NCBI GenBank assembly: GCA_902780405.1
Contig: CACZFI010000010.1
Location: forward strand, 30,322 to 94,321
Source of the DNA: an uncultured Lachnospiraceae bacterium
GTDB taxonomy: Bacteria; Bacillota; Clostridia; Lachnospirales; Lachnospiraceae
Direction of reading: 5' to 3'
Length of the DNA: 64,000 nucleotides
Part shown: in pieces, positions 16,497 through 25,726 of the stretch
Layout of the letters: each line of letters starts with the position of its first letter
Numbering within the stretch: the first letter of the stretch is position 1
Notes under the pieces: generated by a model
Database searches by the model: none
Seen by the model: only the letters and a program-made list of their open reading frames with translations
What the model was told of the DNA's origin: nothing
Translations under genes and position numbers: made by a program

Positions 16497-17972
16497 TTAT
16501 ACCTTCGGGATGAACAGGGCCACCTCGGTACCCATATCCTCACCCACGCTGGTAATCTCAATGACATCCTCTGTGTTAAAGAAGTTTCTCATCCTTGCGA
16601 TAACATTGTCCATACCGACGCCGCTCTCTCTGTCGATCTCACCTTCCGACGCGGATATGGGCTGTCCGGACATAATGTGATCGATCACCGACTGTTTCAT
16701 ACCGCGGCCGTTGTCACGGATGCTTACGACGATACTGTCCTCCTCGCCGGTCACCGTGATCTCAATCTTCTTCTCCCACTCCACATCGCGAAGTCCGTGC
16801 TTCACACAGTTTTCCACGATGGGCTGCAGGATCATGCTGGGCAGATGCACGGACAGGTACTTCTCATCAATCTCTTTTGTATAGTGGATCGATCCTGAAT
16901 AACGCACATTGATAATGTAGATATAGTCATCCACTACCTTCAGTTCATCTTCTATGGTTGCGCTTCCTTCCGCATTCTTGATCCTGCTTCTAAAAAAGTC
17001 TGCGGTTCTGTGGATATAGGTGTAGGTCCTGTCGGCGTTCTCCATCATAGCGAGCTGCGCGCCGGCGTTTAATGTATTAAACAGAAAGTGCGGATTGATC
17101 TGCGCCTGCAGATATTTTAACTCCGCATCCTTCACCACGGTCTCCATACGTATGGATTCCTCACGAAGCGCACTCTCCTTTTCCACGCTGGCACGAAACT
17201 TTTCGATATAGTCTTTCAAGCTGGTGACCATCCGGTTAAATGCACCGTTTAAGATACCGATCTCATTTAACTCATCCGTCTCCACAAGACGCACATCCAG
17301 GTTTCCTTCTCCGACTTCCTTCGCCGTATCCGCAAGGTTCTTTAAAGGGTCCGTCAGCTTCTTGGTAAGGAGCAGGACGATCAGAATACCGATTGCGCCC
17401 ATAATGAGCAGGATGGCCGTATAAAGTGCCTCGATCACTCGCGCCATTCCCGACAGTTTCTTATAGGAATCCGAGTTCATATAGAACATGCGATTGTTCA
17501 CCTCGGACAGATAAGTCGTCAGATAACTGTATCTGTTCTCCGCCTCCTTCGCATAGGTCATGTAACGATCGATATCATTGCTCTTTTTTGCGAGTGCCGC
17601 CATATTGGACGACTGAACATAGCTCGAAGCCAGATTGTTCAAAGCCCTGTTTCTGACGGAAAGCTCCGAAATATTCTCCTCGACCGTTTCTTCCGGCTCT
17701 TCGATATAAAGCTTAAATGCATCCAGATTCACGTAAAACTTATTCAGCGTGTTCTCATCTCTCGTATTTAAATACTCCCGCAATGCGGTATGCGCCTTGT
17801 CAAGATCCGTGCGCATCTCCACCAGGTTGCGGTTGCCGTCATACGCGCTGTCCACGCTCTCGATCACGGCACGCATGTTATTGAAGATGTAGAGGTTCAC
17901 CAGCAGGAGCGGTATGAAGGTCAGCAGGAAGATGTAGATGATCTGCCGACGAAACACGATCTTGTTACTCAT
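16497..17972 (-). CDS. LytS/YesM-type sensor histidine kinase
   Basis: The 491-residue kinase has a membrane helix near residues 10-30, an extracellular helical region of about 150 residues, a second helix at about 185-208, then HAMP (LTDPLKNLADTAKEVGEG). The His_kinase motif is LQAQINPHFLFNTLNAG and the ATPase motifs are QPIVENCVKHGL and DNGRGMK. It overlaps the sugar-binding sensor gene upstream by 8 bases, so the two are probably made together. By analogy with XylFII-LytS, the binding protein should report extracellular sugar to this kinase; that is inference. Confidence 0.92.
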   Translation of the reverse strand: MSNKIVFRRQIIYIFLLTFIPLLLVNLYIFNNMRAVIESVDSAYDGNRNLVEMRTDLDKAHTALREYLNTRDENTLNKFYVNLDAFKLYIEEPEETVEENISELSVRNRALNNLASSYVQSSNMAALAKKSNDIDRYMTYAKEAENRYSYLTTYLSEVNNRMFYMNSDSYKKLSGMARVIEALYTAILLIMGAIGILIVLLLTKKLTDPLKNLADTAKEVGEGNLDVRLVETDELNEIGILNGAFNRMVTSLKDYIEKFRASVEKESALREESIRMETVVKDAELKYLQAQINPHFLFNTLNAGAQLAMMENADRTYTYIHRTADFFRSRIKNAEGSATIEDELKVVDDYIYIINVRYSGSIHYTKEIDEKYLSVHLPSMILQPIVENCVKHGLRDVEWEKKIEITVTGEEDSIVVSIRDNGRGMKQSVIDHIMSGQPISASEGEIDRESGVGMDNVIARMRNFFNTEDVIEITSVGEDMGTEVALFIPKV

Positions 17973-18978
17973 TCGTCAGATACCTCCCCACATTATCCTT
18001 ATCGATCACGGTGTCTTCAATGATCACGCGATCCGCAATGGAACCCGTCTCATGAAAGCCCTGTAAAAGCTGAACCGCAAGCATACCCGCCTGTTCGGTA
18101 TTCGCATCCACGAGCGCCGCAATATCACCGTCTCTTACGGCAATCAGAAGGCTCTCGGAAAAACCGGTACCGATCACGGCAGATGATCCGGAAAGATTGT
18201 AATCACGGATGGCCTGGTACACCAGCTCCGTATCATGTCCGTTGGCACATACCAGAAAATCCGGATGTTGCTTGTCCGACAGTATCTCTCTCGCCTTGTC
18301 TGTCACACGAAAATTCTTGGATCCATCCACCGCCTCGATCCTGATATTTACGGTCAGGTGGTTACCTTCGTTCTCCAGCGTCTCACGGATTCCGGAAAGC
18401 AGTTCCTGATTGGAATCGCCGCTTTCTTCGTCCATCAGTACTGTCACCGTCGGAGTCTTGGTTCTTGCCAGGTTGATGATGATACGTCCGTACTCTCTGC
18501 CGATATTATAATTTCCGAGCTCAATAAAGGACCTTCTCCTACATCCCGGGCAGTCCGAAAGCATGGTGATCGTAGGAATCCCTTCGTTCACAGCCTCATT
18601 GATGCTTTCTCGCATCTCGGCGATGTCCGTGGCTTCCACGATAATTCCGTCCACATGCATGGCTGCCGCCATCTTCACATACTCGGCATCGGAATAATTA
18701 ACGTTAGGATTGGATTTCAGATTCTCCACATAGATGCCGCGGCGTTTGCCGTAGGATCTGGCCTCTTTGTATATCATATTGGACGTGTAAGAACCTGCGG
18801 ACTTTCCGATATAGACGTAATGCGCGGTATAGAGTCTTTCCTCCTCGGCTGCCTTTTTGATCCTTAACTGTGCGTACACAAAAAGACCGAGGACAACCAT
18901 CAGAAAAAGTGAAAGCAGCATGATCATCCTCAGGAAATATCGCTCCGTATTCGATCTCTTTTTTCGTTCCTTTCGCAT
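17965..18978 (-). CDS. Membrane-anchored sugar-binding sensor protein (RbsB/XylFII-like)
   Basis: The 337-residue protein has a basic start and one hydrophobic helix at about residues 15-37 without a lipobox. It is therefore probably tethered by its N-terminus. A type-1 periplasmic binding domain follows (HVDGIIVEATDIAEMRE, GNYNIGREYGRI, AVIGTGFSESLLIAV). It is the first gene of an operon with a LytS-type kinase and YesN-type regulator, so it is likely the sensing partner and not the transporter's delivery protein, which is encoded separately by chvE. Confidence 0.87.
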   Translation of the reverse strand: MRKERKKRSNTERYFLRMIMLLSLFLMVVLGLFVYAQLRIKKAAEEERLYTAHYVYIGKSAGSYTSNMIYKEARSYGKRRGIYVENLKSNPNVNYSDAEYVKMAAAMHVDGIIVEATDIAEMRESINEAVNEGIPTITMLSDCPGCRRRSFIELGNYNIGREYGRIIINLARTKTPTVTVLMDEESGDSNQELLSGIRETLENEGNHLTVNIRIEAVDGSKNFRVTDKAREILSDKQHPDFLVCANGHDTELVYQAIRDYNLSGSSAVIGTGFSESLLIAVRDGDIAALVDANTEQAGMLAVQLLQGFHETGSIADRVIIEDTVIDKDNVGRYLTNE

Positions 18979-18986
18979 CCCGTCTC

Positions 18987-20057
18987 CTAGTAGACTACCT
19001 TGTTTCTTCCGCTCTCCTTGCCGTGATAGAGTTTCTCGTCGGCTTCCTTGATCATGTCCTCAATACTGCTGTTATAATCAAACTCCGTAAGGCCGAAGGT
19101 CATGGTGATCCTGATCTCCTGATCCTTGCAACGGATCACGCTTGCCTTGATCTCCGTCCTCAATCGGTCAAGCAAAGCAAATGCCTGGTCGCCGTTTAAG
19201 TCCGGCATCACAAGCAGGAATTCTTCTCCGCCCCAGCGAGAGAGAAAAACAGACTCGCCGCAGATGATCTGCATCGCATTTGAAACAAATTTTAAAACCT
19301 CATCACCCGCATCATGACCGTAGGTGTCATTCACGCGTTTGAAGAAATCGATGTCTCCGATCGCTACGGACAGGGCATAGTGGTCAACCGATCTCGCCAC
19401 TTCGTCAAGAAACTCCATCGTACTTCTTCTGTTAAAAAGTCCGGTCAGAGCATCGGTATTTGCCTGTCTCGCTAAACGCTCGTTGTATTTCATCAGCTTG
19501 CTTTCCGCCTCATTCTCCTCTCGGCTGAAGATAAAAGCAATCACGATAATGGAAATAAACACCGCAGAAATATTGGATACCTGGATCATCTTGCCACGCA
19601 GTTCCGAAATCCCATAATCAGGCAGTGTCCCGCTGAAAGCAAAAATGGTAACACATCTTGCCACAAGTACAATTCCTGCCAGTGTAAATTTAAAGATCGG
19701 GGAACCGTGAACCACAAAGAAACAGATCATCAGGATGACGATGAAATAATTCTGCATGCCGGCGCTCCAGCCGAAAGGTCGAATCATCAGCATGATCCAG
19801 CATAGCAGGAAAAAGATAAATCCGACAATGGATGTCCTGGTGCGTGCGTAGTATGTCTGAAAAAAGAGCAGGATCAGAGCGGCAAAAAAGCACAGCGTCC
19901 TGGTTGCGTAATGCGTGAACATCCCCGCCCCTGCCAAAAATACATCAGCCGTAAAAGCACAAAAAACCACGAGGTAAAGTATCCGAAGCGAAACCATGCC
20001 CCTCTTGTTTTCATTCTCCGATACGACATCCTTGTTGATAAAACGAAAAATCCCCAT
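18987..20057 (-). CDS. Membrane-bound diguanylate cyclase (GGDEF domain)
   Basis: The 356-residue protein has about five or six membrane helices in residues 20-185 and a GGDEF domain from about 195 to 355. The active-site motif is RWGGEEF, with the substrate-site stretch DIDFFKRVNDTYGHDAGD intact. It should make cyclic di-GMP from two GTP. The RxxD inhibitory site normally found just upstream of GGEEF is absent (the positions read GESV). GGAG lies 6 bases before the ATG. It follows another GGDEF gene with a 26-base gap. The signal sensed by the membrane region is unknown. Confidence 0.9.
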   Translation of the reverse strand: MGIFRFINKDVVSENENKRGMVSLRILYLVVFCAFTADVFLAGAGMFTHYATRTLCFFAALILLFFQTYYARTRTSIVGFIFFLLCWIMLMIRPFGWSAGMQNYFIVILMICFFVVHGSPIFKFTLAGIVLVARCVTIFAFSGTLPDYGISELRGKMIQVSNISAVFISIIVIAFIFSREENEAESKLMKYNERLARQANTDALTGLFNRRSTMEFLDEVARSVDHYALSVAIGDIDFFKRVNDTYGHDAGDEVLKFVSNAMQIICGESVFLSRWGGEEFLLVMPDLNGDQAFALLDRLRTEIKASVIRCKDQEIRITMTFGLTEFDYNSSIEDMIKEADEKLYHGKESGRNKVVY

Positions 20058-20083
20058 CGTCTTCTCCGCTATGACATAGCAAT

Positions 20084-21844
20084 CTATCGTGTCATTTGTT
20101 TCAGTTTTCGCTTGTTCTCATACATAAGATTATCTGCGCGTTCGAATACATCCGTCACCTTCACATCCGTCTCGGGAATATAGTCGGACATACCGGCCGC
20201 AAGAATCGGCGCTCCCTTGACTCCGATATTCTCGATCACCTGAAGCTTCAGTTTCGCAAGCAGTTCCTCCCGGATAGGATAATCCGAACCCTTGAGGAAT
20301 ACGACAAATTCGTCGCCGCCGATACGAAAGACCGGACTATGGCAAAAGATATGACACAGCAGCACAGCGGCTGCTTTGATATACTCGTCTCCCGCACTGT
20401 GACCTTCCGTATCGTTGACCAGTTTTAAATCGTTCAGATCACATACCAGGATTGCAAAGGGGAGATAATCCATATGGTTGTCAATATTGGACTGCACGGA
20501 CTTTTCCAGTTCTCCGTAGGCGATCTTGTTCTTGATGCCCGTAAGTTCATCTCTTCTTGCCAGTTCCTTTTCGGAATTGATGGCGCGAAGATATGCCTTT
20601 TCCTTTTGGACTTCCTCGTTGATATTCTCGACACCGATGATAAAGTGTTTTCTGTCACTGGACCACATCACCACCATACGGGTGTACTGTGCCTTGCCGT
20701 CTACGATCAGTCTATAGTCCGCCGAAAACTGTCGCTTTCCTTCCAGTGAAGAAATAATGTGATTCCTATCGATGATGGTACTGATCCTGATCTGATCCTC
20801 CGGATGTACAATCAGACCGATGTTTCTTCCGGCCTCCGTGTAGAAATCCACGCCCTCTTCCTTAAGTTCCAGTTGGCCGTAGATATCATTTGAAGTGAAT
20901 GCGGCATACTTTCCTGTCGCTTCTTCAATGTAGTAGATGGCGTCATAATGCACCGCCAGACTCTCCGCGATCTGAGCGAAGGTAACGCTCATCTTTTTCT
21001 TCGCATCCCGAACGCTCTCGGCCGTCACCTCATCCTGCACATCCCTGACGGTAAATACCAGGTGTTTTCCGTCTCCCGCAGGAGAAACCGTAAAGCGGAA
21101 ATACCTGTACTCACCCTGCACAGAAATTCTATATTTAAATGAAAATGACTTCCGGTTACCGAGTCTCGCAAGCATCTCCTGCTTGTCATAAAACTCTGCT
21201 GCAAATTTCTGATCGTCCGGATGCGCGTATTTTCTGATATTAATCTTCGTATCATTGAAAAAATCTTCACTGTAGCGCGGGACATTCATGGCCCGATATC
21301 GTTCATTGGAGGAAAACTCTATATAGTTTGAAGTATCCAAATCGATATAAAAGATCGTTTCGTAACTGTCCGCAAGATTCTGCGCGATCCGGTTGAAAAT
21401 CTCACGTTCGTTCTCGATACGATCCGTCTCAAACCGCTGTCTTACTTCTTTGTCCACATTTTTCACACCGAGGATGAAGTAGTCGTCTTCTCCGCCATCC
21501 GTGATGCCACGGATAACACGGATCGTGTGATAGACCGGTTTTCCATCGATCACAAGGCGATAAAGAAGCTGCTGCATACTTCCGCTCTTCATATCTTCGA
21601 TCAGTTTATCCTTCTGGATATCTTCCGTAAAGATATGCATATCTTCTTCATAAACCACACTCTGTGCGTCTCGCTTCATATTCACAAAAAAATCGCTTCC
21701 GCTTTGCTCGATATTGAGTGCGCAAAACTCACTGTCCGCCGAGAACCAGTAGTACTCATTGGTGACAGCGTTCACGTAATAGACACTTGTATAGTCGACC
21801 AGAAGCGCTTCCGCTATTTTATTGAATATGTTAAAATTCTTCAT
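20084..21844 (-). CDS. Cytoplasmic GGDEF protein with three tandem PAS-like repeats
   Basis: The 586-residue protein has no membrane segment. Three homologous units of about 130 residues start IFNKIAEALLVDYTSVYYVN, EIFNRIAQNLADSYETIFYI and TFAQIAESLAVHYDAIYYI. Each ends with a strand-rich PAS-like part (KHFIIGVENINEEVQ in the last). A GGDEF domain follows with FRIGGDEF and DLNDLKLVNDTEGHSAGD, so cyclase activity is likely. The RxxD inhibitory site is missing. The promoter TATAAT ends six bases before the ATG with no ribosome binding site, so the message may be leaderless. It is followed by a second cyclase gene. What the repeats bind is unknown. Confidence 0.87.
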   Translation of the reverse strand: MKNFNIFNKIAEALLVDYTSVYYVNAVTNEYYWFSADSEFCALNIEQSGSDFFVNMKRDAQSVVYEEDMHIFTEDIQKDKLIEDMKSGSMQQLLYRLVIDGKPVYHTIRVIRGITDGGEDDYFILGVKNVDKEVRQRFETDRIENEREIFNRIAQNLADSYETIFYIDLDTSNYIEFSSNERYRAMNVPRYSEDFFNDTKINIRKYAHPDDQKFAAEFYDKQEMLARLGNRKSFSFKYRISVQGEYRYFRFTVSPAGDGKHLVFTVRDVQDEVTAESVRDAKKKMSVTFAQIAESLAVHYDAIYYIEEATGKYAAFTSNDIYGQLELKEEGVDFYTEAGRNIGLIVHPEDQIRISTIIDRNHIISSLEGKRQFSADYRLIVDGKAQYTRMVVMWSSDRKHFIIGVENINEEVQKEKAYLRAINSEKELARRDELTGIKNKIAYGELEKSVQSNIDNHMDYLPFAILVCDLNDLKLVNDTEGHSAGDEYIKAAAVLLCHIFCHSPVFRIGGDEFVVFLKGSDYPIREELLAKLKLQVIENIGVKGAPILAAGMSDYIPETDVKVTDVFERADNLMYENKRKLKQMTR

Positions 21845-21850
21845 GTTTTT

Positions 21851-21879
21851 ATTATATTCTGTTGTTTTTTATGTTTCAA
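21851..21879 (-). promoter_or_regulatory. Promoter of the triple-PAS GGDEF gene (leaderless)
   Basis: TTGAAA (21874-21879), a 17-base spacer and TATAAT (21851-21856) are read on the minus strand. Only six bases separate the -10 box from the ATG at 21844, so the expected start of transcription falls at or beside the A of the ATG. Confidence 0.7.
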
Positions 21880-21886
21880 GAGGAAA

Positions 21887-22013
21887 TCTTTGTCTTCACC
21901 AATGCGTACAAGTTCAAAAAAAGTAAGACGAGTCTTGCACTTACGCCTTCCCGCGTGCTATCCTTTAGGTGCCTGACCCGGTAACGAGACAGGCCTCAAT
22001 ACCGACATTAAGA
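21887..22013 (+). ncRNA. Unassigned structured RNA or leader upstream of the methyltransferase gene
   Basis: A closing stem TCTT-TGTC (21887-21894) pairs with GACA-TT-AAGA (22004-22013). Inside lie two hairpins: GTAAG / CTTAC (21923-21927 with 21940-21944) and AGG-T-GCCTG / CAGGC-CT (21967-21975 with 21990-21996). The element ends 20 bases before the methyltransferase ATG. I cannot match it firmly to a known family. A clostridial 6S-type RNA is one possibility but the fold is not clearly that. A cis-regulatory leader is the other. Confidence 0.4.
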
Positions 22014-22033
22014 AAGTGTTACGGAGAAGAAAG

Positions 22034-22825
22034 ATGAGCGATGCATACACCGGCTTTGCCGCAGTTTACAATGAGTTGATGGATGACATTCCCTACGATG
22101 CCTGGAGTGCGCGTATCAGGGACATTCTGCAAGCCGAAGGAAAAGAGAGCGGTATTGTCTGCGAACTCGGCTGCGGTACCGGAAGTCTGACGGCCAGACT
22201 TTCCGCAGCAGGCTACGACATGATCGGCATCGACAACTCCGAAGATATGCTGGACTTTGCCAGAGAGTCCTCCGAGGATGCGGGCATCCTCTATCTGTGT
22301 CAGGATATGCGTGAATTTGAGTTGTTCGGAACCGTGGATGCGGTGGTATCCGCCTGTGACAGCATCAACTACATCACGGATCCCGCAGATCTTGCCGAAG
22401 TCTTTCGTTTAGTCAACAACTACCTGGAGACAGGCGGGCTTTTCGTCTTTGATATTCACACCGATCACTACTATCGCGCAGTCGGCGAATCCACCATTGC
22501 GGAGGACCGCGATGACTTAAGTTTTATCTGGAACAATTTCTACGACGAGGAATCACATATCAACCAGCTCGATCTCTCCCTCTTCATACGCGAGGCCTCC
22601 GGTCTCTACAGCAAGCACGAGGAGACCCACCTCCAGCGCGGCTATACACTTTCCGAGATCAGGGAGCTTCTTGCCGCTTCCGGTATGATCTTCCTCGCCG
22701 CCTACGATGACTACTCGGACCGTCCCGCCACAGAAGATTCGGACCGTATCGTGATCGTCGCAAAGGAACACACCGCCTCAGGCGCAAAAAAAGAACTTTC
22801 CGATAAACTCGGAAAGTCCTCTTGA
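22034..22825 (+). CDS. SAM-dependent methyltransferase, class I
   Basis: The 263-residue protein has a Rossmann methyltransferase domain. Motif I is CELGCGTGSLTARLSAAGYD, followed by the acidic motif II (GIDNSEDMLDFARE) and DAVVSACDSINYI. This small YodH/UbiE-like group is common in Firmicutes and its substrate is unknown. I chose the ATG at 22034 (GGAG seven bases upstream) over a GTG at 22016. The 3' end overlaps the hairpin that terminates the convergent dagK operon. A structured leader lies upstream. Confidence 0.8.
   Translation: MSDAYTGFAAVYNELMDDIPYDAWSARIRDILQAEGKESGIVCELGCGTGSLTARLSAAGYDMIGIDNSEDMLDFARESSEDAGILYLCQDMREFELFGTVDAVVSACDSINYITDPADLAEVFRLVNNYLETGGLFVFDIHTDHYYRAVGESTIAEDRDDLSFIWNNFYDEESHINQLDLSLFIREASGLYSKHEETHLQRGYTLSEIRELLAASGMIFLAAYDDYSDRPATEDSDRIVIVAKEHTASGAKKELSDKLGKSS
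22784..22817 (-). terminator. Terminator of the que/dagK operon, embedded in the methyltransferase gene
   Basis: ACTTTCCGA (22795-22803) pairs with TCGGAAAGT (22809-22817). On the minus strand it is followed by CTTTTTTT. It lies inside the last codons of the plus-strand methyltransferase gene. Confidence 0.75.
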
Positions 22826-22828
22826 TTC

Positions 22829-23800
22829 TTATTGATTCTCTTCATCCTTAAAGATCGGCGTGATCACCTGTGCATTCGGATCCACCCCGAGATTGCCCGG
22901 TGCAGCCTCGCGGTCGATGCGTAAGGATACCGCCTTCAGATGGTTATCGATTTCTACATTCTTATAATCTCCGCCAAACTCACCATCGATTGTCCAGGGG
23001 ATCACCTGCTCACTCTCGATCTTTACATGTGACGCCTTGGTCAGATAAAAGAGGTCGTTATCCGTGATGTTGTTCGTCAGCATACCGGTGATGGCAATCT
23101 GGAACTCCTCTACCGTGGTCGGCATACGGATAAAAAGGCAGTCAAATTTGCCGTCGTCAAAGACCACATGCTTCGCACCTCTGATCTTAAATCCCGCAAC
23201 CGAAAGCGAATTGGTGACCATGCCGAAGATGTAGTCTCCGGAGATCACGTTGCCGTCGAACTCGGCGCGCATCGTGAACGGCTTGTAATTCATGGCGTTT
23301 CTTACCGCCTCGACGATGTAGGCCGTGTGTCCCATCACCTTTTTTAACGACTGCTTGGTGCTGTACGAGATATCCGTAAAGACACCGAAAGCGGCGATAT
23401 AGATGAAGTTCTTCTCTGCGAAGCTTCCGACATCGATCCCCGTATCTTCTCCGCGCATGATCTGCTGGGCAGCCTCGATCGGCTTAAAGGAGATATTTAA
23501 GCTCTTGGCAAAATCATTGGTCGTTCCCACGGGGATGTAACCGATGGGCGTCTTCTTTTCACCCATGCTCATATAGCCGCGGATGGTGTTATTCAAGGTT
23601 CCGTCACCGCCGGCGCATACGATCAGATCGTAGGCACCGCCGTCAGCGATCACCTTGCGCTCTGCGTCATCCGGCCCCGTCGTAAAATAGGTCACGACCT
23701 CATAGCCACCGTTTTGAAAAATCTGAATGATATCAAACAGATCGTTTCGGATGGCTGATTTGCCCGCATTCGGATTGATGATAAACAGTAAGTGTTTCAT
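22829..23800 (-). CDS. Diacylglycerol kinase family lipid kinase (DagK/YegS-like)
   Basis: The 323-residue protein has the DAGK catalytic domain: the opening LLFIINPNAGK, then the nucleotide-binding CAGGDGTLNN at residues 63-71 and GYIPVGTTNDFAKSLN. It phosphorylates a lipid such as diacylglycerol with ATP; the exact lipid cannot be told from sequence. It begins one base after the stop of queC and so is probably the last gene of that operon. Confidence 0.87.
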   Translation of the reverse strand: MKHLLFIINPNAGKSAIRNDLFDIIQIFQNGGYEVVTYFTTGPDDAERKVIADGGAYDLIVCAGGDGTLNNTIRGYMSMGEKKTPIGYIPVGTTNDFAKSLNISFKPIEAAQQIMRGEDTGIDVGSFAEKNFIYIAAFGVFTDISYSTKQSLKKVMGHTAYIVEAVRNAMNYKPFTMRAEFDGNVISGDYIFGMVTNSLSVAGFKIRGAKHVVFDDGKFDCLFIRMPTTVEEFQIAITGMLTNNITDNDLFYLTKASHVKIESEQVIPWTIDGEFGGDYKNVEIDNHLKAVSLRIDREAAPGNLGVDPNAQVITPIFKDEENQ

Positions 23801-23801
23801 C

Positions 23802-24461
23802 TTAATTCCTTCGTTTCAAATAATCCTCGAGTCCTCTTCTTCTGAGTTTACATGACGGGCAGTTTCCGCAGCCGTCACCCTTCACTCCATTATAACACGT
23901 CAGCGTCTCATTGCGAACCAGATCGAATCCGCCAAGTTCGTCCGCCATTTCCCATGTTGCTTCCTTATCGATCCACATGAGCGGCGTGATCAGATTGAAA
24001 TCATACTCCATCGCCAGATTCAATGTAACGTTCAAAGACTTGATAAAGACATCCCTGCAGTCGGGATAACCGGAAAAGTCCGTCTGGGACACGCCCGTGA
24101 TGATATCTGTCACGCCGCGCTGCTTTGCAAATACTGCCGCAAATGTAAGAAAGATCATATTGCGTCCGTCCACCACGGAGTTGGGCGGTCCCTCTTCAGG
24201 CGCATCCGTATCCACCGCGATATCACTTCTCGTCAGAGAATTCGGGGCAAGCTGACCGAGGAGCTTCGTATCCATGACGGTATGCTCTACTTCTAACTTC
24301 TTGGCGATTGCGGCCGCACATTCAAGTTCCGCCGCATGGCGCTGTCCGTAGTCAAAACTTACCGCATATACCTTCTTGTAATTCTTCTTTGCCCATAGCA
24401 GACAGGTCGTAGAATCCTGTCCTCCGGAAAAAACAACAACCGCCTGATCTTTATTCCTCAC
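23802..24461 (-). CDS. queC: 7-cyano-7-deazaguanine synthase
   Basis: QueC makes preQ0 from 7-carboxy-7-deazaguanine, ammonia and ATP, the last preQ0 step before queuosine-specific enzymes. The 219-residue protein has the PP-loop [14 protein letters not shown] and the zinc site [20 protein letters not shown] chose the GTG at 24461 because GGGAGG lies 8 bases upstream and it gives [14 protein letters not shown]. It overlaps folE by 11 bases, which suggests coupled translation. Confidence 0.93.
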   Translation of the reverse strand: MRNKDQAVVVFSGGQDSTTCLLWAKKNYKKVYAVSFDYGQRHAAELECAAAIAKKLEVEHTVMDTKLLGQLAPNSLTRSDIAVDTDAPEEGPPNSVVDGRNMIFLTFAAVFAKQRGVTDIITGVSQTDFSGYPDCRDVFIKSLNVTLNLAMEYDFNLITPLMWIDKEATWEMADELGGFDLVRNETLTCYNGVKGDGCGNCPSCKLRRRGLEDYLKRRN

Positions 24462-25056
24462 GTGAAGCACCTCCCATGGGATCATTCAGCATCAGCATCA
24501 GTCTGCTTACCAAAGCCGGATCCTTCTCAAACTGTCCGGAGAACGTCGTTGTCACGGTACGCGCCTGGCTCTTTTTAATGCCGCGCGCCGTCATACAACT
24601 GTGGCAGGCTGTGATCACAACGGCCACGTCCTCCGTTTCGGTCACCTTGCGCATGATATAGGAGATGTCTCTGCCGATGCGCTCCTGGAGCTGCAATCTA
24701 CGGCAGACCATATCCGCGATCCTGGCGATCTTGGAAAGACCGAGCACTCTGTTCTTCGGAAGATATGCCACTGCGATCTTCATATCATACATCAGCGCCA
24801 TATGATGCTCACAGTAGGAAAATGTGTCGATATCCTTCACCAGGATCAAATCCTGTGTATCATGATCCGGCACCTCGAAGGACTTGTTGAACATCTCGGC
24901 AATCTCATCGTTGGTATAATTCATGCCGGCGTAGATCTCTTCATACATTCTGGCCACCCTGTCCGGCGTGTCCTTGATTCCCTCACGCTCAGGATCATCT
25001 CCCAAGGCGATCAGTATTCCTTTTACATGTTCTTTGATAGCTTCTTTATCAATCAT
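24451..25056 (-). CDS. folE: GTP cyclohydrolase I
   Basis: FolE converts GTP to 7,8-dihydroneopterin triphosphate, the shared precursor of folate and queuosine; its place between queE and queC points to the queuosine branch here. The 201-residue protein has zinc ligands in SYCEHHM and HSCM and the family stretch [20 protein letters not shown]. The ATG at 25056 has AGAGGAG upstream and lies one base after the queE stop. Confidence 0.94.
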   Translation of the reverse strand: MIDKEAIKEHVKGILIALGDDPEREGIKDTPDRVARMYEEIYAGMNYTNDEIAEMFNKSFEVPDHDTQDLILVKDIDTFSYCEHHMALMYDMKIAVAYLPKNRVLGLSKIARIADMVCRRLQLQERIGRDISYIMRKVTETEDVAVVITACHSCMTARGIKKSQARTVTTTFSGQFEKDPALVSRLMLMLNDPMGGASREE

Positions 25057-25057
25057 G

Positions 25058-25723
25058 TCATACTCCTCTTTGCATGGGATCCCAGATGATCTTGTGCAGC
25101 TGAAGCTGCAGTCTGACATCCCGCATCTTATATGCAAGCATATCCTCCACCATCACCTTCGGGTCGATGGATCCGAACACCGGTGACAGGAAGACCTGCG
25201 CCTTTTTCGTCAACTGATAGGTATCAACGATTTCTTTGACTCTCGGTATCTCCGATCGGTCACTCACTACAAACTTTATCACATCCTGCGGCTTTAAACA
25301 GGCATAGTTGCCGCAGTCCATCGCCGCTTCCATACCGCTTCCCGCCAGTTTGTAATCAAGTGTAAAGCAAACATTGTCCCTTCTGCCTTCGTAAGGTGCG
25401 ATGGAAACCGAACCGTTCGTCTCGATCTCGATCCGAAGTTCTCCGTTGGCAGAAAGGAAGTCGATCAATTCGGCTATTCCTTCCTGAAGGAGCGGTTCTC
25501 CGCCGGTCAGTGTCACGCAACGTACGCCCTGCTCTTTGATATAGGCAAGGATTTCCTCCTTCGATCGTTCCGTCACGGGTACGTGCGCTTCATTCACCCA
25601 AGCCGTGTCACAGTAGCTGCAGTTTAAATTGCAGCCCGGGAACCTTATGAAGACCGCCGGTGCTCCGGCATACGCCGCCTCTCCGTTGATACTTGTAAAT
25701 TGTTCCGCAATCCGGTAAGTCAT
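25058..25723 (-). CDS. queE: 7-carboxy-7-deazaguanine synthase (radical SAM)
   Basis: QueE turns 6-carboxytetrahydropterin into 7-carboxy-7-deazaguanine by radical SAM chemistry. The 221-residue protein has the short cluster motif CNLNCSYC (C31, C35, C38; CX3CX2C) and LTGGEPLLQ. It is second in the queD-queE-folE-queC order and closely spaced on both sides. Confidence 0.93.
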   Translation of the reverse strand: MTYRIAEQFTSINGEAAYAGAPAVFIRFPGCNLNCSYCDTAWVNEAHVPVTERSKEEILAYIKEQGVRCVTLTGGEPLLQEGIAELIDFLSANGELRIEIETNGSVSIAPYEGRRDNVCFTLDYKLAGSGMEAAMDCGNYACLKPQDVIKFVVSDRSEIPRVKEIVDTYQLTKKAQVFLSPVFGSIDPKVMVEDMLAYKMRDVRLQLQLHKIIWDPMQRGV

Positions 25724-25726
25724 CTT

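Noticed and set aside
21887..22013. Firm assignment as 6S RNA
   Set aside because: The fold I can draw has a closing stem with two separate hairpins, not the single long hairpin with central bubble of 6S RNA.
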